From Streptomyces sp. TG1A-8 (GTDB lineage: Bacteria; Actinomycetota; Actinomycetes; Streptomycetales; Streptomycetaceae): a DNA stretch of 64,000 nt. The stretch spans positions 3,472,001 to 3,536,000 of the forward strand of contig NZ_JASTLB010000001.1 of NCBI RefSeq assembly GCF_030499535.1. The letters run 5' to 3'. Shown in pieces: positions 42,769 to 50,984 of the stretch (positions are counted from its first letter, which is position 1; the number at the start of each line of letters is the position of its first letter). The translations under genes were made by a program, and so were the position numbers. The notes below the pieces were generated by a model that saw nothing but the letters and a program-made list of their open reading frames with translations, was not told the DNA's origin and did no database searches.

Positions 42769-43638
42769 TCAGCCGAGCACGCGGCGGGTGAAGTTGCGCA
42801 GGGCCAGGCCGCCCAGGAGCACGACGCCGCCCGCCTCCGCGAGCAGGAACGCCCACACGGGCATGTGGCCGACCTCGGGCGTGAGGGAGGCCCGCAGGCC
42901 CTCGCCCATGTAGACCACGGGGTTGGCCAGGGTGACGTACTGCAGCCAGGGCACCGCCTCCAGGGCGGACCACGGGAAGTAGACGCACCCGAGCACGGTC
43001 AGCGGGGTGATCACGGCCGCGAAGAGGTGCTGCACCTTCTGCACGTCGAACAGCGTGCCCAGCAGCAGCCCGGTGCAGGCGGCGAGCAGGCAGGCCAGGG
43101 CGAACGTCACCACGAACAGCGGCCAGTTGTGCACGTGCACGTCGGGCGCCTGCCCGTCCGCGTGCACCAGCAGCACCACCGGGAACACCACGAGCCCGGC
43201 GAGCATCGCCTGGAACGCCGCGGACACGATCTTCTGGACGGCGATCACCCACAGCGGCACCGGCGCCAGCGCCCGGTCCTCCATCTGCTTGGTGTAGGCC
43301 AGCTCCATCAGCAGCGGGATCATCACGGCCGTGATGCCCTGCACGGCGATGGTGATGGCCACCAGTCCCGGCACCAGCACCGTGGTGAACTTCGGCGCGC
43401 CCGGCTGCGTGCCGCCGAACCCGCCGGCCAGGCCGATCTTCGGCAGCACGTAGGCGAAGCCGAAGGTGAACGCGAGCGGCTGCATGACGGCCCGCAGCAC
43501 CAGCGAGCCCAGCTGCCGCCGGGTGACCCGCACATCACGGCTGAGCAGCGCGGCGAAGGTGTGCAGCCCGGTCGACAGCCGCCCGCCGCGCACGGGCTGC
43601 GTCGCCGTCCCGCTGGGGGAAGCGATGGTCGTGGTCAT
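42769..43638 (-). CDS. ABC-2 type permease, exporter 2
   Basis: The 289-residue integral membrane protein has an N-terminal cytoplasmic stretch and about six transmembrane segments, such as LVPGLVAITIAVQGITAVMI, AMLAGLVVFPVVLLVHA and WAFLLAEAGGVVLLGGLAL. It is typical of DrrB-like partners. The start overlaps the ATPase stop (ATGA). It is not close to the exporter 1 permease, which is shorter and of different sequence, so the two pumps are distinct rather than a recent duplication. Confidence 0.92.
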   Translation of the reverse strand: MTTTIASPSGTATQPVRGGRLSTGLHTFAALLSRDVRVTRRQLGSLVLRAVMQPLAFTFGFAYVLPKIGLAGGFGGTQPGAPKFTTVLVPGLVAITIAVQGITAVMIPLLMELAYTKQMEDRALAPVPLWVIAVQKIVSAAFQAMLAGLVVFPVVLLVHADGQAPDVHVHNWPLFVVTFALACLLAACTGLLLGTLFDVQKVQHLFAAVITPLTVLGCVYFPWSALEAVPWLQYVTLANPVVYMGEGLRASLTPEVGHMPVWAFLLAEAGGVVLLGGLALRNFTRRVLG

Positions 43639-44591
43639 TCCCGGTACTCCCGTCCGGTCAGGTTGAGGAAGGCGGTCTCGAGGCTGGGCGGCAGGGTGGC
43701 CGCGTTGCGCACGGACAGGCCGTGGTCACGCCCGACGGAGATCAGCTCGCCGAGCAGTCCGTCCGCCGGGGCCTTGGCGTGCACCCGCAGGTCACGGCCG
43801 TCCGCCTCGGCCCGCTGGACGCCGTCGAGCTTCCCGGCGATCTGGGCGGCGGTGTCGGCCGGCCCGTCGAAGGAGACCGTGATCACGGTCTCGGCGCCCG
43901 CGGTCGCCTTGATGCCGTCGACGCTGTCGCAGGTCAGCACCTTGCCGTGGTCCACGACGGCGATCCGGTCGCACAGCTCCTCGGCCTCTTCGAGGTAGTG
44001 CGTGGTGAGCACGATGGTCTGCCCGGCCGCGTTCAGCTCCCGCAGCAGCTCCCACAGCTTGCGCCGGGCCTGCGGGTCGATCGCGGCCGTGGGCTCGTCC
44101 AGGAAGAGGACCTCCGGCCGGTGCATCAGCGCGCGGCAGACCATGGCCCGCTTGGACTGGCCGCCCGAGACGTGGTCGTCCAGCCGGTCGGCCACCTCGG
44201 CGAGCCCGAACTGCTCCAGCAGCTCCCCGGCCCGGCGCCGGGACTGCTTGGTGCTCATCCCGAAGAAGCGGCCCCGGAACTCCAGGTTCTCCAGCAGGCT
44301 GACCGCCCGGTCCATGGTGTTGGCCTGGGTGACCACGCCGATGTGCCGGCGCACGTCGACCGCCTGCGCCTGCACGTCGAAGCCGGCGACGGTCGCACTG
44401 CCCCGGGTCGGCACGATCCGGGTGGTCAGCATGCCCAGCGTGGTCGACTTGCCGGCGCCGTTGGGCCCGAGCAGCCCGAAGAACTCGCCCGGCCGTACCT
44501 CGAGTTCCAGTCCGTCGACGGCGTGCACGGGCCGGCCGCCGCTGTTGTACGTCTTGTGTAGTCCGGTCGTTCGGATGGCCGCGTCCGTCAT
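43635..44591 (-). CDS. ABC transporter ATPase, exporter 2 (DrrA-like)
   Basis: The 318-residue ATPase has Walker A GPNGAGKST (42-50), VVTQANTMDRAVSLLEN (Q loop), the signature HVSGGQSKRAMVCRAL, Walker B EVLFLDEPTAAID, and TTHYLEEAEELCDR. The C-terminal resistance-type extension ends LPPSLETAFLNLTGREYRE. GAAGGAGAACGCCGCC precedes the ATG. It is divergent from glycosyltransferase D and may share the SARP site at 44715. Confidence 0.95.
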   Translation of the reverse strand: MTDAAIRTTGLHKTYNSGGRPVHAVDGLELEVRPGEFFGLLGPNGAGKSTTLGMLTTRIVPTRGSATVAGFDVQAQAVDVRRHIGVVTQANTMDRAVSLLENLEFRGRFFGMSTKQSRRRAGELLEQFGLAEVADRLDDHVSGGQSKRAMVCRALMHRPEVLFLDEPTAAIDPQARRKLWELLRELNAAGQTIVLTTHYLEEAEELCDRIAVVDHGKVLTCDSVDGIKATAGAETVITVSFDGPADTAAQIAGKLDGVQRAEADGRDLRVHAKAPADGLLGELISVGRDHGLSVRNAATLPPSLETAFLNLTGREYRE

Positions 44592-44714
44592 GGCGGCGTT
44601 CTCCTTCGCGTGCGACTGCCCCGGCGGTATGCGCAGATGCTGGTGGCGGGGGATGAGACCCGCTCCAGCAGGCCTGGAGCCCGCCGGCCGGGCGCGGCCC
44701 GGGTCTAGGCGGGT

Positions 44715-44732
44715 TCGACACGGGATCGAGCC
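44715..44732. promoter_or_regulatory. SARP-type operator in the exporter 2/glycosyltransferase D divergent region
   Basis: TCGACAC (44715) and TCGAGCC (44726) are exactly 11 bp apart, 61 bases before the glycosyltransferase ATG at 44793. On the other strand the same bases also read as an 11-bp TCGA pair, so either direction could be activated. Confidence 0.65.
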
Positions 44733-44792
44733 CGGCCCGCGAACATCCCCCCGCACAGCGGGGCCGGCCCGCGGCGGACGAGAGGTCTCACC

Positions 44793-46040
44793 ATGCGTGT
44801 GTTGTTCACGGTGTCGGACTGGTCGGCGCACTACGCGCCGATGATCCCCCTGGGCTGGGCGCTCCAGGCGGCCGGCCACGAGGTGCGGGTCGTGTGCACC
44901 CCCGCGCAGGCCGGGCCGGTCTCCCGGGCCGGTCTGACCCCCGTCCCCCTCATGGGCGGCCTCGACATGGTCACCCAGACCCGGCTGCTGTACTTCTGGG
45001 ACGCGCAGGCCGGCCGGCGCCCCTACCCGGGGCTGCCGCTGCACCCGGTCACCGGCGAGGAGCTGGCGTCGCTGGCGGACTTCGACTTCCCGGCCTGGGC
45101 CGCGGGGAACAGGCGGGAGATCGCCACGGCGGTGAAGGCCAACTACGAGGGCACGCTGGACTTCGCCCGCCGCTGGGGCGCCGACCTCGTCGTCCACGAC
45201 CCGCTGGCCGTCGAGGGCCTGCTGGCCGCGAAGGTGACCGGGGTGCCCGCCGTCCTGCACGCGTGGGGCCCGGTCGGCACCCACGAGGAGGAGCCCTCGC
45301 TGCGGCTGCTGCCCGAGGACCCGGCGGGCTTCTTCCCCCGCCACGGCGTCGGCGAGCTGGGCCCGGACCTGATCAACCACGTCGTGGACCCCTGCCCGGA
45401 CGGCCTGCGGCTGCCGACGCGCGCCCACCGGCTCCCGGTGCGCTACACGCCCTACAACGGCCCCGGCGGGATGCCCGCCTGGGTGCTGGAGCCGCCGGCC
45501 CGGCCCCGGGTCTGCGTGGTCTGGGGCAACTCGCTGACCCGGATGTTCGGCCCGCGGTCGTTCATCGTGCCCACGATCGTCGCGGCGCTCGGCGCCCTCG
45601 ACGTCGAGGTCGTGCTGACCGGAACCCCCGAGGACATCGCCTCGCTCGGTGAACTCCCGTCCAACGTGCGGGCGTTCGAGCGGTTCCCGCTGCAGTTCCT
45701 GCTGCCGACCTGCTCGGCCGTGGTGCACCACGGCGGGGCCGGCTGCGCGATGACCTCGGTCGCGGCCGGGGTCCCGCAGCTGGCGCTGACCTTCGCGGCC
45801 GAGCAGCAGGCCAACGGGGCGCGGGTGGCCGGGGCCGGCGCCGGGCTGCAACTGCGCGGCGACCTCGCCGACCAGGACACGGTGCGCGCCCTGGTGCGGC
45901 GGCTGCTGGACGAGCCGTCCTTCGCCCTGGCCGCCCACCGCCTGCGCGAGGAGAACCTGGCCCGGCCCACCCAGGCGGCGCTCGTGGCCGACCTGGAGCG
46001 CCTCGCCGCCGGCCGCCCGGCGGGCCGCGTCGCCGCCTGA
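44793..46040 (+). CDS. Glycosyltransferase (GT1 family) D
   Basis: This 415-residue member of the four-paralogue group begins MRVLFTVSDWSAHYAPMIPL. It has the shared DAQAGRRPYPGLPLHPVTGE segment, LHAWGPVGTHEEEPSLRLL, and the donor motif HHGGAG at residue 312 with VPQLALTFAAEQQANG. It starts after GAGAGG, downstream of a SARP operator, and is followed 61 bases later by paralogue E. Tandem duplication of D and E is likely, consistent with successive additions of similar sugars. Confidence 0.95.
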   Translation: MRVLFTVSDWSAHYAPMIPLGWALQAAGHEVRVVCTPAQAGPVSRAGLTPVPLMGGLDMVTQTRLLYFWDAQAGRRPYPGLPLHPVTGEELASLADFDFPAWAAGNRREIATAVKANYEGTLDFARRWGADLVVHDPLAVEGLLAAKVTGVPAVLHAWGPVGTHEEEPSLRLLPEDPAGFFPRHGVGELGPDLINHVVDPCPDGLRLPTRAHRLPVRYTPYNGPGGMPAWVLEPPARPRVCVVWGNSLTRMFGPRSFIVPTIVAALGALDVEVVLTGTPEDIASLGELPSNVRAFERFPLQFLLPTCSAVVHHGGAGCAMTSVAAGVPQLALTFAAEQQANGARVAGAGAGLQLRGDLADQDTVRALVRRLLDEPSFALAAHRLREENLARPTQAALVADLERLAAGRPAGRVAA

Positions 46041-46101
46041 GCCCGCGCCCCGCACCCGTACCCACCGATCACGCAGACGCACGAAGAAGGCGGAGCACAC
46101 C

Positions 46102-47418
46102 ATGCGCGTGCTGTTCACGGTCTCCGACTGGCCGGCCCACTACTTCCCGATGGTCCCGCTCGGCTGGGCGCTCCAGGCGGCCGGCCACGAGGTCCGGGTG
46201 GCCTGCGCGCCCTCCCAGGCCCGCACGCTGGAGCGGGCCGGGCTCACCCCCGTACCGGTCCTGGGCGACCTCGACATGGTCTTCCTGACCCGGTTCAAGA
46301 ACCTCACCGACATCAAGGCGGGCACCTGGCGCTACCGGGAGCTGCCCGGCCTGCACCCCGACACCGGGGAGGAGCTGGCCTCGCTGGACGGCTTCGACTT
46401 CACCGGCTACGCCCAGGAGTGCAAGCGCCGCATCGCGGCGGAGACCGGGAAGGGACTGGCGGGCGTGCTGGAGTTCGCCCGCGCCTGGCGGCCCGGCCTG
46501 GTCGTCCACGACCGGCTCAGCATGGAGGGGATCTTCGCCGCCCGCGCGCTGGGCGTGCCGCACGTCGCCCACCTGTGGGGACCGGTCGGCACCCGGGAGG
46601 ACGACCCGGAGCTGCACCCGCTGCCCGTCGACTACACCCGCGCCTTCCCCCGCCACGGGCTGCCGGAGATGGGACCCGGTCTCGTCGAGTACGTCATCGA
46701 CCCCTGCCCGCCCGGCCTCACCCCGCCGACCGCCGCCACTCGGCTACCCGTGCGCTACGTCCCCTACAACGGGCCCGGTGCCATGGAGCCGTGGGCGCTG
46801 GAGGCCCCCGAACGGCCCCGGGTGTGCGTGCTGTGGAGCAACTCGGTGAGCCGGTCCTACGGCGCGGCCTCCTACCTGGTGCCCCGGGTGGTGCGGGCGC
46901 TGGCCGGCCAGGACCTCGACATCGTCCTGCCGGTGCACCCCGACGACGTGGCCGCGCTCGGTGAGCTGCCCGCCAACGTCCGGGTGGTGGAGCAGTTCCC
47001 GCTGCACCTGCTGCTGCCGACGTGCGACGCGATGGTGCACCACGGGGGCGCCGGGTCGGTGATGACGGCGGCCACGGCCGGCGTGCCGCAGCTCGCCCTC
47101 ACCTTCGGCCCGGAACAGGACGCGGACGGCGCCCGCCTCGCCGCGACCGGCGCGGGACGCCATCTCACGGGCGACCGCGCCACGCCGGAGCTGATCCGGT
47201 CCGCCGTCGCCGCGCTGCTGTCCGACCCGGCCCACCGCGCGGCGGCCCGGCGGCTGCGCGCCGGCAACGAGGCCCGCCCGGCCCCGGACCGCCTGGTCCC
47301 GGTCCTGGAGCACCTGGCCGCCACCGGGCGCCTCCCGGCCGACACGGCACCGGAGCCCGGGGCCGCCGCACCGTCCGCCCGCGCGGCGGCCGTCACGGCC
47401 GCGTCCGCCGCCCTCTGA
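46102..47418 (+). CDS. Glycosyltransferase (GT1 family) E
   Basis: This 438-residue paralogue of D begins MRVLFTVSDWPAHYFPMVPL, then LWGPVGTREDDPELHPL. The donor motif HHGGAG is at about residue 313, followed by VPQLALTFGPEQDADGAR. In place of the DAQAGR segment it has DIKAGTWRYRELPGLHPDTG, so its acceptor pocket may differ. The C-terminal 30 residues are an Ala/Pro-rich tail. It is co-directional with D and the ketoreductase at 47447, probably one operon. Confidence 0.95.
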   Translation: MRVLFTVSDWPAHYFPMVPLGWALQAAGHEVRVACAPSQARTLERAGLTPVPVLGDLDMVFLTRFKNLTDIKAGTWRYRELPGLHPDTGEELASLDGFDFTGYAQECKRRIAAETGKGLAGVLEFARAWRPGLVVHDRLSMEGIFAARALGVPHVAHLWGPVGTREDDPELHPLPVDYTRAFPRHGLPEMGPGLVEYVIDPCPPGLTPPTAATRLPVRYVPYNGPGAMEPWALEAPERPRVCVLWSNSVSRSYGAASYLVPRVVRALAGQDLDIVLPVHPDDVAALGELPANVRVVEQFPLHLLLPTCDAMVHHGGAGSVMTAATAGVPQLALTFGPEQDADGARLAATGAGRHLTGDRATPELIRSAVAALLSDPAHRAAARRLRAGNEARPAPDRLVPVLEHLAATGRLPADTAPEPGAAAPSARAAAVTAASAAL

Positions 47419-47446
47419 CGGCCGCGCGAGAGGAAGGGGCAACACG

Positions 47447-48439
47447 ATGAGCCAGGATGCCGGGGCCCCGGCGGGGCGGCGGGCCGGGCCGGAGCGCGCC
47501 GTCGTCCTGGGCGGCAGCGGCTTCATGGGGCGGCACGTGTGTTCCGCCTTCGCGGCGGCCGGGTACGACGTCGTGTCGGTGGCCCGGCGGGCCGCGGCCG
47601 GCCCGCCGGGCGTGCGGGACGTCCGTCTCGACCTGCTGGCCGCGCCCCCGCCCGAGGTCGAGGGGCTGCTGCGCGAGCTCGCCCCCTCGGTGGTGGTGAA
47701 CACCACGGGGGCGGTGTGGGACGTCTCCGCGCGGCAGATGGAGGACGTCAACGTCACGCTGGTGCGGCGGATCGTCGCGGCCGTCGGCGCCCTGCCCGTA
47801 CCGGCGCGGCTGGTCCAGCTCGGCTCGGTCCACGAGTACGGGCCGGTGCCGCCGGGCACCGCGCTGCGCGAGGACAGCCCGCCGTCTCCCACGACCGTCT
47901 ACGGGCGCACCAAACTCCTCGGCAGCCGGGCCGTGCTGGCCGCCGGCGCGGGCGGCCGGCCGGAGGGCGTGGTCCTGCGCATCGCCAACGTGGTGGGCCC
48001 CGGGCTGCCGCGGGCCAGCCTGCTGGGCCGGGTCGCGGCCCAGCTGAGCGCCGCCGCCGACGGCGGCACCACGGCGGAGCTGCGGCTGTCCCCGCTGCGC
48101 TCCCACCGGGACTTCGTGGACGTCCGCGACATCACGGAGGCGGTGGTGGCCGCCGCGCGGCGGCCGGTGGCCGGCCGGGTGTTCAACCTGGGCCGCGGCC
48201 AGGCCGTCGACGTGCGCCGGATGGTGGACGGCCTGATCGAGGCCAGCGGCATTCCCGCGCGGGTCGTCGAGGAGGGCGGCGAGGAGGCCCGCAGCGCGGG
48301 CGTGGAGTGGCAGCGCGTCGACTGCGGGGCCGCCCGCGCCGCGCTCGGCTGGGTGCCCCGCCGGGGCCTGGCGGAGTCGCTCGCGGCGCTGTGGGAGGAG
48401 GCCCGCGCGGGCCGCGGCCCGACTTCGAGGGCTTCTTGA
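47447..48439 (+). CDS. NDP-deoxysugar 4-ketoreductase (epimerase/dehydratase family)
   Basis: The 330-residue extended SDR has LGGSGFMGRH for NAD(P), QLGSVHEYG (S127) and Y152/K156 in TTVYGRTKLLGS. HRDFVDVRDITEAVV and VFNLGRGQAVDVRRM follow. Its size and pattern fit 4-ketoreductases that finish deoxysugar synthesis by fixing C4 stereochemistry. With the smaller enzyme at 22718 the cluster may make two C4 epimers. The end of the gene carries a SARP operator. A 4-epimerase role is a weaker alternative. Confidence 0.82.
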   Translation: MSQDAGAPAGRRAGPERAVVLGGSGFMGRHVCSAFAAAGYDVVSVARRAAAGPPGVRDVRLDLLAAPPPEVEGLLRELAPSVVVNTTGAVWDVSARQMEDVNVTLVRRIVAAVGALPVPARLVQLGSVHEYGPVPPGTALREDSPPSPTTVYGRTKLLGSRAVLAAGAGGRPEGVVLRIANVVGPGLPRASLLGRVAAQLSAAADGGTTAELRLSPLRSHRDFVDVRDITEAVVAAARRPVAGRVFNLGRGQAVDVRRMVDGLIEASGIPARVVEEGGEEARSAGVEWQRVDCGAARAALGWVPRRGLAESLAALWEEARAGRGPTSRAS

Positions 48440-48442
48440 GCC
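48425..48442 (+). promoter_or_regulatory. SARP-type operator upstream of the 3-dehydratase gene
   Basis: TCGAGGG (48425) and TTGAGCC (48436) are exactly 11 bp apart. They overlap the stop of the 4-ketoreductase gene and lie about 150 bases before the GTG at 48591. Confidence 0.6.
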
Positions 48443-48590
48443 CGGTGCACCACCGTGACTCGGGGCGGGCGTCCGGCACCGTTGCCGGACGCGCCGTGAG
48501 TCAACCCCCGATCGGAGAAGGACCCGGAGCCCGTGGCCCGGATGTCCGAGTAAGGGCCGCTCGGCCCACAGGCGCGCGGGAGGCGATGAG

Positions 48591-49910
48591 GTGAGCGGCG
48601 GTAAAGCGTTGCTGCTGGAAGACGTACGCAAGTACCACCGGGAGACGGCGGGCACCCAGGAGTTCGTGCCGGGCGTCACCCCGCTGCTGCCCGCGGGGGC
48701 GGTCCTGGACGAGGACGACCGGGTGGCGCTGGTGGAGACGGCGCTCGACCTGAGGATCACCTCGGGCGTCAAGACGCGGAAGTTCGAGAGCGCCCTGGCC
48801 CGCCGGCTCGGGCTGCGCAAGGCCCACATGACCAACTCGGGCTCCTCCGCGAACCTGCTGGCCCTCACCGCGCTGACCTCGCCGCAGCTGGAGGAGCGCC
48901 GGCTGGTGCCCGGCGACGAGGTGATCACGGTCGCCGCGGGCTTCCCCACCACCGTCAACCCGATCGTGCAGAACGGTCTGGTGCCCGTCTTCGTCGACAT
49001 CGACCTGGCGACGTACAACACGACGGCGGAGCGCATCGAGGCGGCGATCGGCCCCCGCACCCGGGCCATCATGATCGCCCACACGCTGGGCAACCCCTTC
49101 CCGGTCGCGGACGTCGCCCGGCTCGCCGAGGAGCACGAGCTGTTCCTCATCGAGGACAACTGCGACGCCGTCGGCTCCCTGCACCAGGGCCGGCTCACCG
49201 GGACCTTCGGCGACCTGAGCACCGTGAGCTTCTACCCGGCCCACCACCTGACCACCGGTGAGGGCGGCTGCGTGCTGACCCGCAACCTGGCGCTCGCCCG
49301 CATCGTGGAGTCACTGCGCGACTGGGGCCGCGACTGCTGGTGCGAACCCGGCGAGGACGACAAGTGCCTCAAGCGCTTCGAGCACCAGATGGGCTCCCTG
49401 CCCCACGGGTACGACCACAAGTACATCTTCTCCCACGTCGGTTACAACCTGAAGGCCACCGACCTGCAGGGCGCCCTCGGCCTGACCCAGCTCACCAAGC
49501 TGGACGACTTCGGCCGGGCCCGCCGCCGCAACTGGCGGCGGCTGCGCGACGGTCTGGAGGGCACGCCGGGGCTGCTGCTGCCGGAGCCCACGCCGGGCAG
49601 CGACCCGAGCTGGTTCGGCTTCGTGCTCACGGTGCGGCCCGACGCCCCGTACACCCGCAAGGGCCTGACCGACTTCCTGGAGGCCCGGCGCATCGGCACG
49701 CGGCGGCTGTTCGCGGGCAACCTCACCCGCCACCCCGCCTACACCGGCCTCCCGCACCGGGTGGTCGGCGACCTGGCCAACAGCGACGTCGTCACCGAGC
49801 ACACCTTCTGGATCGGCGTCCACCCGCTGCTCACCGCCGAGATGGTCGACTACATGATCGGTTCGGTCCGCGAGTTCTGCGGGGCGCAGCAGTGGAGGCA
49901 GGCGTCATGA
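48591..49910 (+). CDS. PLP-dependent NDP-hexose 3-dehydratase (DegT/RfbH family)
   Basis: This enzyme removes the C3 hydroxyl of a 4-keto-6-deoxyhexose, leading to trideoxy sugars. The 439-residue protein has the aminotransferase fold, but the PLP-anchoring lysine is replaced by histidine in SFYPAHHLTTGEGG (H218/H219), the hallmark of E1/SpnQ/UrdQ-type dehydratases. CWCEPGEDDKCLKRF supplies conserved cysteines. GTG 48591 is the only sensible start after GGGAGG. A reductase partner is not seen nearby. The stop overlaps the next ATG. Confidence 0.93.
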   Translation: MSGGKALLLEDVRKYHRETAGTQEFVPGVTPLLPAGAVLDEDDRVALVETALDLRITSGVKTRKFESALARRLGLRKAHMTNSGSSANLLALTALTSPQLEERRLVPGDEVITVAAGFPTTVNPIVQNGLVPVFVDIDLATYNTTAERIEAAIGPRTRAIMIAHTLGNPFPVADVARLAEEHELFLIEDNCDAVGSLHQGRLTGTFGDLSTVSFYPAHHLTTGEGGCVLTRNLALARIVESLRDWGRDCWCEPGEDDKCLKRFEHQMGSLPHGYDHKYIFSHVGYNLKATDLQGALGLTQLTKLDDFGRARRRNWRRLRDGLEGTPGLLLPEPTPGSDPSWFGFVLTVRPDAPYTRKGLTDFLEARRIGTRRLFAGNLTRHPAYTGLPHRVVGDLANSDVVTEHTFWIGVHPLLTAEMVDYMIGSVREFCGAQQWRQAS

Positions 49911-50983
49911 AGTGGGACGACCTGTACGTCGCGGCGGTCGGCACCTGGCTGCCCGGGGCGCTGCCCGTGGAGCGCGCCGTCGAGGAGGGCCGCTACGACG
50001 CGGAGCGCGCCAGGGCCCGCGACTACGTCTCCGTGTGCGTGGACGAGGACACCGCGCCGCCGGACATGGCGGTGCGGGCCGGCCGGTCCGCGCTGGAGCG
50101 CTCCGGCACCGCCGAACGCGACTTCTCGCTCCTGCTGCACAGCAGCCTGTGGTACCAGGGACTCGACATCTGGCCCACCGCCTCCTACGTCGCGGCGGAC
50201 ACCGTGGGCCGCTTCGTGCCCGCCTTCGACGTGCAGCAGCGCTGCAACGGCGCCCTCGGCGCGATCGAACTCGCCGGCGCCCACCTGCGGGCCGGCATCG
50301 GCAAGGGGCACGCGGCCCTGGTCACCACCGCCGACCGCTTCGCCCCGCCCGCCGTCGACCGCTGGAACATGCACGACTACAACGTCTACGGCGACGGCGG
50401 CACCGCCATGGTCCTGTCCACCCGGGGCGGCTTCGCCCGCGTCCTGTCGACCGCGACGGTCGTCGACAACTCCCTGGAGGCCGCGGCCCGCGGCGACCAG
50501 CCGCTGCGCCGGGCCCCCGATCCCGGCACCCCCGTGGACCTGGTGGCGCGTGCCGCCCGGCACGCGGCGGCCGGTGACGCCAAGCAGACCGAGCTGCGCA
50601 CCGGACGCCTCATCAACCAGGCCCGCAACCAGGCCCTCGCGGACTCCCGGACCCAGTTGAAGGACCTCGCCCGCGTGGTGATCGGGGCCACCGGACGCTT
50701 CGAGCACGGTTACCACTTCCACCACCTGCTCCAGGTGCCCGAGTCCCTCACCACCTGGGAGTACGGCCGCACCACCGGGCACATCGGCGCCGGCGACTGG
50801 AACGCGGGCCTCGACTGGCTGGTGCGCACCCGGGCCGTGGCGCCCGGCGACCGGGTCCTGCTGTTCGGCGGGGGCGCGGGCTACAGCTGCACCGCCGCCG
50901 TGCTGGAGATCACCGAGCTGCCGGACTGGGGCGACGGGCGGGTGCCCACTTCCGTGACCGACGAGCGATCAGGGGGCGCGTGA
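49907..50983 (+). CDS. KAS-III-like acyltransferase with active-site cysteine
   Basis: The 358-residue thiolase-fold protein is homologous to the one at 31184. The nucleophile is Cys113 (DVQQRCNGALGAIELA), and Asp297 in GHIGAGD replaces the usual Asn. The position aligned to the catalytic histidine of the other copy appears to be Ala261 (VIGATGRFEHGY), although histidines follow at 267-273. Relatives such as CerJ transfer malonyl-type acyl groups to sugar hydroxyls. The ATG overlaps the 3-dehydratase stop. It is followed directly by a ligase and an ACP that could supply its acyl donor. Confidence 0.87.
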   Translation: MKWDDLYVAAVGTWLPGALPVERAVEEGRYDAERARARDYVSVCVDEDTAPPDMAVRAGRSALERSGTAERDFSLLLHSSLWYQGLDIWPTASYVAADTVGRFVPAFDVQQRCNGALGAIELAGAHLRAGIGKGHAALVTTADRFAPPAVDRWNMHDYNVYGDGGTAMVLSTRGGFARVLSTATVVDNSLEAAARGDQPLRRAPDPGTPVDLVARAARHAAAGDAKQTELRTGRLINQARNQALADSRTQLKDLARVVIGATGRFEHGYHFHHLLQVPESLTTWEYGRTTGHIGAGDWNAGLDWLVRTRAVAPGDRVLLFGGGAGYSCTAAVLEITELPDWGDGRVPTSVTDERSGGA

Positions 50984-50984
50984 C

